DNA of 64,000 nt from Serratia sp. Ag1 (GTDB lineage Bacteria > Pseudomonadota > Gammaproteobacteria > Enterobacterales > Enterobacteriaceae), in contig NZ_JQEI01000009.1 of the NCBI RefSeq assembly GCF_000743355.1, forward strand, positions 1 through 64,000. Reading direction: 5' to 3'. Positions 55,852-64,000 of the stretch are shown here, piece by piece; positions within the stretch are counted from its first letter, which is position 1; the number at the start of each line of letters is the position of its first letter. The position numbers were made by a program, and so were the translations under genes. The notes beneath the pieces were generated by a model. That model ran no database searches, was not told the DNA's origin, and saw only the letters and a program-made list of their open reading frames with translations.

Positions 55852-57756
55852 TCAGCCGTTCTTCATCGCTTCCAGTTCTTCCCAACGGGCAAACGCCTCT
55901 TCCAAGGCCTGTTCTGCCGTAGCAAGTTCGATCAGCACCTGCTGCGTTTCGCTGTGTGGGCGGGAGAAAAATCCGCCATCACTCACCTGTGCCTGCAACG
56001 CTTCAATATCCGCTTCCAGCTGTTCGAGACGTTGCGGCAACTGTTCCAGTTCACGCGCCAGGTTATAACTCAGCTTGGTGCTCTGCTTCTTGGGTGGCTC
56101 AACCTTTTTTTCCACAACCGGCTTGGCCTGGGGGGCCGTTACCTGACGGATTGGCTGCGCCGTAGCCCGTTGGTGGTGAGCGTCATAATAGCCACCCACA
56201 TAGGTGTCGATCACGCCGTTGCCTTCAAAAATCCAGCATTCGGTCACCGAGTTATCTACAAACTGACGATCGTGGCTCACCAGCAGCACCGTACCCTGGT
56301 AGCTGTCGATCAGCTCTTCCAGCAGTTCCAGCGTTTCTACATCCAGATCGTTGGTCGGTTCATCGAGGATCAGTAGATTGCTGGGTTTGAGGAATAACTT
56401 AGCCAGCAACAGACGATTACGCTCACCGCCTGACAACGCTTTCACTGGCGTCATCGCACGCTTGGGATGGAACAGGAAGTCCTGCAGATAACCGAGCACG
56501 TGGCGTGAACGGCCATTCACCATCACTTCCTGCTTACCTTCTGCCAGGTTGTCCATCACCGTGCGTTCTGGATCCAGCTCGGCACGGTGCTGGTCAAAAT
56601 AAGCCACTTCCAGCTTGGTGCCGCAATGCACACGGCCACTATCGGCTTTCAGTTGACCGAGCATCAATTTCAGTAGCGTGGTTTTACCACAACCATTTGG
56701 GCCCACCAAAGCGATTTTATCGCCACGCTGCACCTGCGCGCTGAAGTTGCGCACCAGCACTTTGTCACCAATCTGATAATTAACGTCTTCCATCTCAAAC
56801 ACGATTTTGCCAGAGCGTACCGCTTCTTCGACCTGCATTTTAGCGGTACCCATGACCTCACGCCGTTGCGAACGCTCGTTACGCAGCGCTTTCAGCGCCC
56901 GCACGCGGCCTTCGTTACGGGTACGCCGAGCCTTGATGCCTTGGCGGATCCACACTTCTTCCTGCGCCAGTTTGCGGTCAAATTCGGCGTTCTGCAGCTC
57001 TTCTACCCGCAGCGCTTCTTCTTTGCTTTCCAGATACAGATCGTAATTACCCGGCCAGGACACCAGTTTGCCGCGATCGAGATCGACAATACGCGTTGCC
57101 ATATTGCGGATAAATGAACGGTCGTGCGAAATAAACACGATGCTGCCCTGGAACTCTTTCAGGAAGCCTTCCAGCCAGTCGATGGTGGTGATATCCAGGT
57201 GGTTGGTCGGTTCATCGAGTAACAACACACGCGGTGAACTGACCAGCGCGCGGCCGAGCGCCGCTTTACGCAGCCAGCCGCCAGAAAGCGAAGACAGTTC
57301 CGCATCGCCATTCAGACCAAGCTGCAGCAACACTTCGCTGATACGGCTGTCGAGTTGCCACAAGCCCTGATGATCGAGGATCTCCATAATCTGCGCCATA
57401 CGCGCCAGATTCTTCTCGCTGGGATCCAATTCAACCTGATGCGAAATCGCGTGATATGCCTTCAGGTGTTCTGCCTGCTCGGCCACGCCTTCGGCAACAA
57501 AATCAAACACCGTCCCACCGATGTTGCGCGGGGGATCCTGCTGCAAACGGGCGACGATCAAATCCTGCTCATAGATAATCCGGCCATCATCCAACGGGAT
57601 CTCTTTGCCGAGGATCTTCAGCAACGTGGATTTGCCAGCGCCGTTGCGCCCAACCAGGCACACGCGTTCGTTGTCTTCAATATGAATTTCGGTGTTGTCT
57701 AATAAAGGTGCGTCGCTGAAAGACAGCCAGGCACCAGACATGCTAATTAACGACAT
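55852..57756 (-). CDS. uup: ABC-F ATPase Uup
   Basis: A 634-residue ABC-F protein with two ATPase cassettes: Walker A GRNGAGKSTLLK and GPNGCGKTTLLK, signatures LSGGWLRKAALGRAL and LSGGERNRLLL, Walker B LLLDEPTNHLD and LILDEPTNDLD. A C-terminal coiled coil (EQLPQRLEQLEADIEALQAQ) binds DNA or ribosome in E. coli, where Uup affects transposon excision and ribosome assembly. It lies between pqiA and rlmL. Confidence 0.94.
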   Translation of the reverse strand: MSLISMSGAWLSFSDAPLLDNTEIHIEDNERVCLVGRNGAGKSTLLKILGKEIPLDDGRIIYEQDLIVARLQQDPPRNIGGTVFDFVAEGVAEQAEHLKAYHAISHQVELDPSEKNLARMAQIMEILDHQGLWQLDSRISEVLLQLGLNGDAELSSLSGGWLRKAALGRALVSSPRVLLLDEPTNHLDITTIDWLEGFLKEFQGSIVFISHDRSFIRNMATRIVDLDRGKLVSWPGNYDLYLESKEEALRVEELQNAEFDRKLAQEEVWIRQGIKARRTRNEGRVRALKALRNERSQRREVMGTAKMQVEEAVRSGKIVFEMEDVNYQIGDKVLVRNFSAQVQRGDKIALVGPNGCGKTTLLKLMLGQLKADSGRVHCGTKLEVAYFDQHRAELDPERTVMDNLAEGKQEVMVNGRSRHVLGYLQDFLFHPKRAMTPVKALSGGERNRLLLAKLFLKPSNLLILDEPTNDLDVETLELLEELIDSYQGTVLLVSHDRQFVDNSVTECWIFEGNGVIDTYVGGYYDAHHQRATAQPIRQVTAPQAKPVVEKKVEPPKKQSTKLSYNLARELEQLPQRLEQLEADIEALQAQVSDGGFFSRPHSETQQVLIELATAEQALEEAFARWEELEAMKNG

Positions 57757-57761
57757 AGTAA

Positions 57762-59882
57762 TTATTTTCCTTCGCCAGCATGGTTCAGCAGCCAGCAGTT
57801 GTGAATCTGACGGTTACGGGCAAAGTCCTGTGACAACGTCTGGGCGGTAATTTCTTTCGCTTCCAGACCCAGTGCCTTCAGGCCAGCCAGATCCATCTGG
57901 AAACCGCGTTTGTTGTTAGAGAACATGATGGTCCCGTTACGACGCAGTAACCGTTTCAAATCCTTCATCAGGTCAAGGTGATCGCGCTGAACATCAAAAG
58001 TGTTCTCCATCCGTTTGGAGTTGGAGAAGGTCGGTGGATCGATAAAGATCACATCGAACTGTTCATCGGCATTCTGTAGCCACGACAGGCAGTCTGCCTG
58101 AATCAAGCGGTGCTGTTTGCCGGTCAGACCGTTAACCCGCAGGTTTTTCTCTGCCCACTCCAGGTAAGTGCGCGACATATCCACCGTCGTGGTGCTGCGC
58201 GCCCCACCCAGCCCGGCATGCACGCTGGCGGTGCCGGTATAGGCGAACAAGTTAAGGAAATCTTTGCCTTGGCTCATTTCGCCCAGCATCCGGCGCGCAA
58301 TGCGGTGATCGAGAAACAGGCCCGTATCCAGATAATCCGTCAGGTTCACCCACAGCTTGGCGTTAAACTCTTCCACCAGCAAAAACTCGCCCTTCTGCGC
58401 CAGTTTTTCATACTGATTTTTGCCTTTTTGCCGTTCGCGAGTTTTCAGTACCAGCTGATTGGAAGGCAAATTCAGCACCGACAGCGTTGCATTAATCACG
58501 TCAAACAGGCGCTGACGCGCTTTCTGTGCGTCAATGGTTTTTGGTGGGGCATATTCTTGCACCACCACTTTGCTGCCGTAGCGATCCACCGCCACGTTAT
58601 ATTCCGGTAAATCAGCATCGTACAGGCGATAGCATTCGATCCCCTGCTGCTTCGCCCATTTCTCCAGCTTCTTCAAATTTTTACGCAGACGGTTAGCGAA
58701 ATCTTCCGCCACCTGTACGCCAGCAGAACCCTGGGGGTTCTCTGCCAACTGATAGTTTTTCTGCACGCAATCCAACGGGCCGTTCTTTGCCTTGAACTGG
58801 CGTTCGGCACGCAATTGCAGGCAGCTCAGCAGTTCCGGCGAAGCACTGAATAACGAAAGCTGCCAGCCACCAAACGCGCTCTTCATGATACGGCCCAGCA
58901 TATTGTGCAAGGCGATCAGCGCCGGTTCACTCTCAAGGCGTTCGCCATAAGGTGGATTGCTGATCACGGTGCCCACCGGGCCTTCCGGCAATGGGTTGGT
59001 CAGCTTGCTGACATCATTGACATTAAACGTGATCAGTTCCGCGACACCGGCACGGCGGGCGTTGCCGCGCGCCATCTCGATCACCCGGCGATCAATATCT
59101 GAGCCGAAGAAACGGGAGGTGGTTTCTTGCAAACCACGCCGCGCACGCACCTGCGCTTCGGCGATCACTTCACGCCACAGCTCGGCGTTATGGCCGTTCC
59201 AGGCGGTGAACCCCCAATGCTGGCGATGCAGGCCCGGCGCGCGATCGGACGCGATCATCGCCGCTTCAATCAACAGTGTGCCGGAACCACACATCGGATC
59301 GAGCAGCGGCGTGCCCAATTGCCAGCCAGAACGCTGGACAATAGCGGCAGCCAGGCTTTCTTTCAGCGGGGCCGAGCCGGTAAGATCGCGATAACCACGC
59401 TGGTGCAGGCCTTCACCACTCAGATCGAGCGCTACGCTGGCCATATCACGTTGCAAAAACACGTTAACGCGGATATCCGGCTGCTGTTTAGCCACGGTTG
59501 GCCGCTGGTCAATCTTGCGGGTGAAGCTATCAACAATCGCGTCTTTGACTTTTAACGCGCCATACTGGCTGTTACGGATCTCTTCGTTGACGCCGCTGAA
59601 GTGGACGGCAAAAGTTTTATCCACGCCGAAAATGTTCGGCCAGTCAATTGCCTGAACGCCAAGATACAGATCCAGATCGCTGTGCACGCGGAACTCGTTC
59701 AGCGGCAACAAAATGCGTGAAGCCAGGCGGCTCCACAGCAGGCTTTGGTACAGCAGACGATCGTCACCCTGAAAATGTACCCCACCTTGTACCACTTTAC
59801 AGGCGTGAGCACCCAGCAGTTCCAGTTCGCTTTTTAACAGTTCTTCCAGTCCACGCGCCGTGCTGGCAAACAGAGAGTTCAT
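57762..59882 (-). CDS. rlmL: 23S rRNA methyltransferase RlmKL
   Basis: A 706-residue fused bifunctional enzyme. The N-terminal half has a THUMP domain and the m2G2445 methyltransferase ([23 protein letters not shown]); the C-terminal half the m7G2069 methyltransferase RlmK ([28 protein letters not shown]). ATG 59882 gives the E. coli N-terminus [16 protein letters not shown]; the longer frame is not conserved. Divergent from ycbX. Confidence 0.95.
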   Translation of the reverse strand: MNSLFASTARGLEELLKSELELLGAHACKVVQGGVHFQGDDRLLYQSLLWSRLASRILLPLNEFRVHSDLDLYLGVQAIDWPNIFGVDKTFAVHFSGVNEEIRNSQYGALKVKDAIVDSFTRKIDQRPTVAKQQPDIRVNVFLQRDMASVALDLSGEGLHQRGYRDLTGSAPLKESLAAAIVQRSGWQLGTPLLDPMCGSGTLLIEAAMIASDRAPGLHRQHWGFTAWNGHNAELWREVIAEAQVRARRGLQETTSRFFGSDIDRRVIEMARGNARRAGVAELITFNVNDVSKLTNPLPEGPVGTVISNPPYGERLESEPALIALHNMLGRIMKSAFGGWQLSLFSASPELLSCLQLRAERQFKAKNGPLDCVQKNYQLAENPQGSAGVQVAEDFANRLRKNLKKLEKWAKQQGIECYRLYDADLPEYNVAVDRYGSKVVVQEYAPPKTIDAQKARQRLFDVINATLSVLNLPSNQLVLKTRERQKGKNQYEKLAQKGEFLLVEEFNAKLWVNLTDYLDTGLFLDHRIARRMLGEMSQGKDFLNLFAYTGTASVHAGLGGARSTTTVDMSRTYLEWAEKNLRVNGLTGKQHRLIQADCLSWLQNADEQFDVIFIDPPTFSNSKRMENTFDVQRDHLDLMKDLKRLLRRNGTIMFSNNKRGFQMDLAGLKALGLEAKEITAQTLSQDFARNRQIHNCWLLNHAGEGK

Positions 59883-59985
59883 ATCGTGCTTATCACCAAA
59901 AAGAAAATTGTTGCGCATTATAGCTAATCCAAGCCGCTTGTCATAAAGTTGCTCCCTTCTATTTAATCCTCGTATGGAGGCAGCG

Positions 59986-61089
59986 GTGATCACGCTTGCG
60001 CGACTTTACGTTCATCCAGTCAAATCACTACGCGGTTTACAGCTTTCTCATGCACAGGTGGCAAGCCAGGGTCTGGCCTTTGATCGCAGTTTTATGATCA
60101 CCGAACCGGATGGCACCTTTATTACAGCTCGCCAATATCCACAAATGGTGTTGTTTACCCCGGCATTGTTAGCTGATGGGCTGTTTCTGACTGCGCCGGA
60201 TGGCGAAAGTGCCACCATTCGCTTCCAGGATTTTGCCACCGATGAACACCCGACCGAAGTGTGGGGCAACCATTTTACCGCGCTGATTGCGCCACAGGCG
60301 ATCAACAGTTGGCTCAGCGGCTATTTTCAGCGCGACGTACAGCTACGCTGGGTTGGGCCACAGTTAACCCGCCGGGTGAAAAAACACCCGGAAATTCCTT
60401 TATCGTTCGCCGATGGTTATCCGTATCTGCTGGTCAACGAAGCCTCATTTCTGGATCTGCAACAGCGCTGCCCCGGCAGCATCAAGCTGGAGCAGTTCCG
60501 CCCGAACCTGGTGGTCACCGGAGCCAGCGCCTGGGCGGAAGACAGTTGGCAGGTGATTCGCGTCGGTGAAGTCATGTTCGATCTGGTGAAACCCTGCAGC
60601 CGCTGTGTTCTCACCACCGTCAGCACCGATCGTGGCCGCAAACACCCGAGCGGGGAACCACTGAGCACGCTGCAAACCTTCCGTACTGCCGAGAACGGCG
60701 ATATCGATTTTGGCCAGAATATGATTGCCCGGAATAGCGGCATTATTCGCGTGGGGGATGCGGTTGAAGTGCTGTCCAACAAGCCACCACGGCCTTATGG
60801 CGCCGGGAGCGTTGTGGCAAGCCTGCAGGCACCGCAAGACAGCACGCACAGCGTGGCTATCGAATATGCAGGCAAAGTGTTCACGGGTAACAATCAGCAG
60901 ATATTACTGGAACAGCTAGAACAGCAAGGGATCCGTATTCCCTACTCTTGCCGGGCGGGCATTTGCGGCAGTTGCCGGATCCAGTTGCTTGATGGGGAAG
61001 TCGCACCACTGAAGCAGAGCGCTATCGGCCACGATGGCACGGTTTTGTGCTGCAGTTGTATTCCCAAAAGCGATGTAAAACTGGCTTAA
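59986..61089 (+). CDS. ycbX: YcbX, MOSC/[2Fe-2S] molybdoenzyme
   Basis: A 367-residue protein: N-terminal MOSC beta-barrel and MOSC domain ([36 protein letters not shown] with the Mo-binding Cys) and C-terminal ferredoxin domain ([15 protein letters not shown] and LCCSC give four Fe-S cysteines). It reduces N-hydroxylated bases such as 6-hydroxylaminopurine with molybdenum cofactor. GTG at 59986 is used because GGAGG lies 6 bases upstream and the N-terminus aligns; ATG 59974 is the alternative. Confidence 0.92.
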   Translation: MITLARLYVHPVKSLRGLQLSHAQVASQGLAFDRSFMITEPDGTFITARQYPQMVLFTPALLADGLFLTAPDGESATIRFQDFATDEHPTEVWGNHFTALIAPQAINSWLSGYFQRDVQLRWVGPQLTRRVKKHPEIPLSFADGYPYLLVNEASFLDLQQRCPGSIKLEQFRPNLVVTGASAWAEDSWQVIRVGEVMFDLVKPCSRCVLTTVSTDRGRKHPSGEPLSTLQTFRTAENGDIDFGQNMIARNSGIIRVGDAVEVLSNKPPRPYGAGSVVASLQAPQDSTHSVAIEYAGKVFTGNNQQILLEQLEQQGIRIPYSCRAGICGSCRIQLLDGEVAPLKQSAIGHDGTVLCCSCIPKSDVKLA

Positions 61090-61091
61090 TG

Positions 61092-61640
61092 CTAAACCGC
61101 TCTATCGTAAGCTGGAGCGGATAGATCATTCCAGATGCAAGGTTTCAGGCGATCGTGCATCACCTTGATGGCATCACCCAACACCATAGTACGGCCAGCT
61201 AACGCCAACTGGTTTTGTGCCAGCAGGCACAGGCTGGCGTTATCACCGGCCTCTACCACCAGCAGGTGAGCATCCTCGCCGCTATCCATCACTTTCACCG
61301 CCGCCAGCGTGCCGTTCTTCGGCTGTAGCGGATAATGCTGCTGAGCGAAATGCCAGCTCTTCGGCATCAACGGTTTCAGGAAGCGGAAAGCGACCAACGC
61401 ATTCAATACCAGTTCGGCACGTTGTTCATGGCTGAGCTGCAGTTGTTTACAGGGTTCTTCGTAATCAAAATATAATGCGGCATCATCAACACAAAAAGCA
61501 CATTCACTGAAGGCATCTGGAGTCAGCATTTTTGCCGGGAAGCGTGAACGGAAGAGAGTACCATTAGCCAGATCGAGCATCACTCGATCGTGTTCAGCAT
61601 CGAAATACCAACGCCAATTGTCGTCAGGTTTTATCTTCAT
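61092..61640 (-). CDS. zapC: Cell-division protein ZapC
   Basis: A 182-residue soluble FtsZ-bundling protein: [80 protein letters not shown]. Length matches E. coli (180). It stabilises Z-rings and is a ClpXP substrate. Its stop lies 2 bases after that of the convergent ycbX. Confidence 0.94.
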   Translation of the reverse strand: MKIKPDDNWRWYFDAEHDRVMLDLANGTLFRSRFPAKMLTPDAFSECAFCVDDAALYFDYEEPCKQLQLSHEQRAELVLNALVAFRFLKPLMPKSWHFAQQHYPLQPKNGTLAAVKVMDSGEDAHLLVVEAGDNASLCLLAQNQLALAGRTMVLGDAIKVMHDRLKPCIWNDLSAPAYDRAV

Positions 61641-61806
61641 TATTGCTTATTCCTCTTGCCACATGCTACTTAACAACGCTGTACCCTAAAAGATGGTTTA
61701 TCACTCCAACAGCCGCTAATTCTACGAACGATATTTAGACTGCCGAACAAAATATAGACGAGCCGGGAGCAGAAATAAACCCCCGGCTAAAAATGAAGAG
61801 AAAATA

Positions 61807-62817
61807 TCAGATATGGGTAACGATATCTTTAATCAAACGCGGGCCATGGTAGATAAAACCGGAATAAATTTGCACCAGCGTTGCCCCTGCCTCCATTTTT
61901 TCTCGAGCCGCAGTCAGGGAATCAATTCCCCCGACACCAATAATTGGCAAACGCCCCTGTAGCTCCTGCGATAAACGGCGGATCACTTCAGTACTGCGTA
62001 GTTGCACCGGGCGGCCACTGAGCCCCCCGGTTTGCTCGCAATAATTTAATCCCTGGATCAGTTTACGATCAAGAGTCGTATTGGTGGCGATCACTCCATC
62101 AATATTATGTCGCACCAAACTGTCGGCAACCTGGATCAATTCTTCCTCAGAAAGATCCGGAGCGATCTTTACAGCCACTGGCACATATTTGTGATGCCTT
62201 GCGTGCAACTCGGCCTGCTTATTCTTAATTGCCGTTAAAAGATCGTCCAGTGCTTCACCATACTGCAGAGATCGTAACCCTGGCGTATTCGGTGAGGAAA
62301 TATTAATCGCGATATAACCCGCATACGGATAAACCTTATCCATACAGATCAGATAATCGTCTTTGCCTTGTTCTACTGGCGTATCTTTATTCTTGCCAAT
62401 ATTAATCCCTAAAATGCCACCAAAATGGGATTTCTTAACGTTTTCAACCAGATTGTCCACGCCATGGTTATTAAACCCCATGCGGTTAATCAGCCCTTCA
62501 GCTTCGACAATGCGGAATAAGCGTGGTTTATCATTACCAGCTTGTGGACGTGGCGTAACGGTACCCACCTCAACAAAACCAAAACCCATCGCCCCAAAGG
62601 CGTCGATGCACTCACCGTCTTTATCCAGACCGGCAGCCAAACCGAGCGGATTTTTAAAGGAGAGCCCCATACAGTTTACCGGTTTAGTCGGCACAGACTG
62701 GCGGATAAGAAACTCTAACGGAGTGCCGGTGATCCGGCGGAGCTGACTGAAAGTCAATTCATGCGCGCGCTCGGGATCGAGCTGAAACAACGCTTTCCTG
62801 ATGAGGGGGTAGTACAT
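61807..62817 (-). CDS. pyrD: Dihydroorotate dehydrogenase (class 2)
   Basis: A 336-residue membrane-associated FMN enzyme that oxidises dihydroorotate to orotate with quinone. The catalytic Ser lies in [10 protein letters not shown], and [25 protein letters not shown] and [15 protein letters not shown] are class-2 motifs. ATG 62817 follows AGGAG at 5 bases and gives the E. coli length. The leader hairpin at 62833-62855 can regulate it. Confidence 0.97.
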   Translation of the reverse strand: MYYPLIRKALFQLDPERAHELTFSQLRRITGTPLEFLIRQSVPTKPVNCMGLSFKNPLGLAAGLDKDGECIDAFGAMGFGFVEVGTVTPRPQAGNDKPRLFRIVEAEGLINRMGFNNHGVDNLVENVKKSHFGGILGINIGKNKDTPVEQGKDDYLICMDKVYPYAGYIAINISSPNTPGLRSLQYGEALDDLLTAIKNKQAELHARHHKYVPVAVKIAPDLSEEELIQVADSLVRHNIDGVIATNTTLDRKLIQGLNYCEQTGGLSGRPVQLRSTEVIRRLSQELQGRLPIIGVGGIDSLTAAREKMEAGATLVQIYSGFIYHGPRLIKDIVTHI

Positions 62818-62832
62818 GTACTCTCCTGATTT

Positions 62833-62855
62833 CCCGGTTAATTGCAAGCCGGGGG
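62833..62855 (-). promoter_or_regulatory. pyrD leader hairpin for pyrimidine-dependent start-site control
   Basis: On the minus strand, CCCCCGG (62849-62855) sits at the expected transcription start and pairs with CCGGG (62833-62837) just before the SD sequence. In E. coli a start at C (high CTP) makes the hairpin and hides the SD, a start at G avoids it. The layout here is the same; use of the two starts is inferred. Confidence 0.65.
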
Positions 62856-63068
62856 CATATTCTCCGGTATCCGGCCATTAATTGGAATTGATTAAAGGCA
62901 AAAAAAGAGTTTTTAGCACAACCGTTCCTGAGTTCTCGCGCTTTTTCACATTTACGCATATCAAAATCAAAAATTGAGATTTAAAAACTCCCCCCCTTTA
63001 CTGTTAGCTTTAAAACACTAAGTGAACATAATTCTAACATTGATAACTTTTGGCTATAAGGAGCGACA

Positions 63069-63644
63069 ATGCGCATTATAACCCTGGCTGGCAGCCCACG
63101 AATTCCATCGCGTTCAGCAGCACTTCTCAATCAAAGCCAACACTGGCTGCAGCAACAGGGTGCGGAAGTGATCGCTTATACCTTGCACGACTTTAATGCG
63201 CAGGATTTGCTGTACGCCAACTTCGACAGCCCTGACATCAAACTCTTTGCGGCCCAGCTAGCACGAGCAGACGGCCTGCTGATCGCGACACCAGTCTATA
63301 AAGCCTCGTTTTCTGGCGCACTGAAAACGTTGCTCGATCTGCTGCCAGAACGCGCCTTGGAGCACAAAGTGGTGTTGCCGCTGGCAACCGGCGGTTCCAT
63401 CGGCCACATGCTGGCGGTGGATTATGCCTTAAAGCCGGTGCTGGCGGCGTTGAAAGCCCAAGAAGTGTTGCACGGTGTTTTTGCCGATGACAGCCAGATC
63501 CAGCGTGACGGCGAACAGTTCACCCTATCTGACAGGGTTGCTTCTCGCTTGGAAGAGGCGCTGGAAAGCTTCTACTTGGCGCTGGGGCGTCACCACCCGA
63601 CATTGCGTATCCCTTCCCCGCTATTAACCCAGCAAAGCGCCTGA
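63069..63644 (+). CDS. ssuE: NADPH-dependent FMN reductase SsuE
   Basis: A 191-residue flavodoxin-fold reductase that supplies FMNH2 to the alkanesulfonate monooxygenase Ssu[21 protein letters not shown] (phosphate-binding loop), [24 protein letters not shown] and [22 protein letters not shown] are diagnostic. AAGGAG lies 5 bases before the ATG. First gene of the ssu operon, expected to be induced under sulfate limitation by Cbl. Confidence 0.95.
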   Translation: MRIITLAGSPRIPSRSAALLNQSQHWLQQQGAEVIAYTLHDFNAQDLLYANFDSPDIKLFAAQLARADGLLIATPVYKASFSGALKTLLDLLPERALEHKVVLPLATGGSIGHMLAVDYALKPVLAALKAQEVLHGVFADDSQIQRDGEQFTLSDRVASRLEEALESFYLALGRHHPTLRIPSPLLTQQSA

Positions 63645-63662
63645 AGATAAAAGGAAATAATA

Positions 63663-64000
63663 ATGATGAAGCGATTCTCAATTCTCCGCCGCTGGTTTAA
63701 TACGGCTGTGCTATCTGCCGTGTTTACCCTGGTGCCCGCCAGCCTCGCCATTGCACAAGAAAATGCCCCAGCCCAATTCCGTATTGGCTATCAGAAAGGT
63801 TCCGTCAGCCTGGTGTTGGCAAAAGCTCACCAATTGCTGGAGCAACGCTTCCCCGGCACCAACATCAGTTGGATCGAATTCCCGGCAGGCCCGCAGATGC
63901 TTGAAGCGCTGAATGTGGGCAGTATCGATCTGGGCAGCACTGGCGATATTCCACCGATTTTTGCCCAGGCCGCCGGGGCCGATCTGCTGTATGTCGGTGT
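63663..64000 (+). CDS. ssuA: Sulfonate-binding protein SsuA, 5' part only
   Basis: The first 112 codons of a periplasmic sulfonate-binding protein, cut by the window end. A signal peptide (about 1-31, ending LAIA) leads into FRIGYQKGSVSLVLAKAHQL, RFPGTNISWIEFPAGPQMLE and GSIDLGSTGDIPPIFAQAAG, typical of SsuA. AAGGA is 7 bases before the first of two adjacent ATG codons. Next to ssuE in the ssu operon. Confidence 0.9.
   Translation, partial: MMKRFSILRRWFNTAVLSAVFTLVPASLAIAQENAPAQFRIGYQKGSVSLVLAKAHQLLEQRFPGTNISWIEFPAGPQMLEALNVGSIDLGSTGDIPPIFAQAAGADLLYVG

Noticed and set aside
55594-56376. Open frame of 260 codons across the pqiA start and uup end
   Set aside because: Runs through both genes and their intergenic hairpins in antisense; no domain or SD.

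Overview
The window reads as chromosome of a Serratia-like member of the Yersiniaceae (Enterobacterales). The core blocks follow Escherichia coli gene order, run in the opposite direction: rpsA-ihfB, tusE-yccX-rlmI-hspQ-yccU-yccT-mgsA-helD-yccF-yccS-sxy-sulA-ompA-matP-lonH-fabA-rmf-pqiCBA-uup-rlmL-ycbX-zapC-pyrD-ssuEA. The genus call is an inference from protein similarity I recall (OmpA, OmpA leader, ERIC-like repeats) and was not searched.

Region 1 (1-6028) is an accessory metabolite and efflux block: a chromate transporter (chrA) divergent from a LysR regulator, a short-chain dehydrogenase that lacks the usual Tyr/Lys pair, a MerR regulator divergent from an MFS pump across a SoxR-type 19-bp-spacer promoter, and a second MFS pump. 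Region 2 (6029-17535) is an AT-rich fimbrial island: major pilin, chaperone, usher, then two tandem copies of a two-domain adhesin plus minor pilin module, followed by a LuxR-type regulator and two LysR regulators. A conserved element of about 56 bp lies about 300 bp upstream of both the major pilin gene and the LuxR-type gene, which suggests shared control.

Region 3 (17685-24000) holds a small secreted SnoaL-like protein, a complete stand-alone MCE/Mla-type lipid-transport operon (permease, ATPase, MCE protein, lipoprotein), yeeX, and an orphan acyl/thioester-reductase-like SDR. Region 4 (24243-31289) has sbcB and a reduced putrescine-utilisation cluster (puuP, puuA, puuR, puuB, with no puuC, puuD or puuE here).

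Region 5 (31409-64000) is the conserved core: translation (rpsA, rlmI, rlmL, tusE, rmf), nucleotide metabolism (cmk, pyrD), DNA and division (ihfB, helD, sulA, matP, zapC), envelope (ompA, pqiABC), fatty acids (fabA plus an added HxlR and FabF-like pair) and sulfonate sulfur acquisition (ssuE, partial ssuA). Known-type control sites are visible: a LexA box at sulA, tandem FadR and FabR sites before fabA, and a pyrD leader hairpin. The 55-residue rmf gene sits between the FabF-like gene and pqiC.

The most unusual parts are the duplicated-adhesin fimbrial island with its shared promoter element and three local regulators, the MerR/MFS promoter, and the HxlR-FabF insertion beside fabA.
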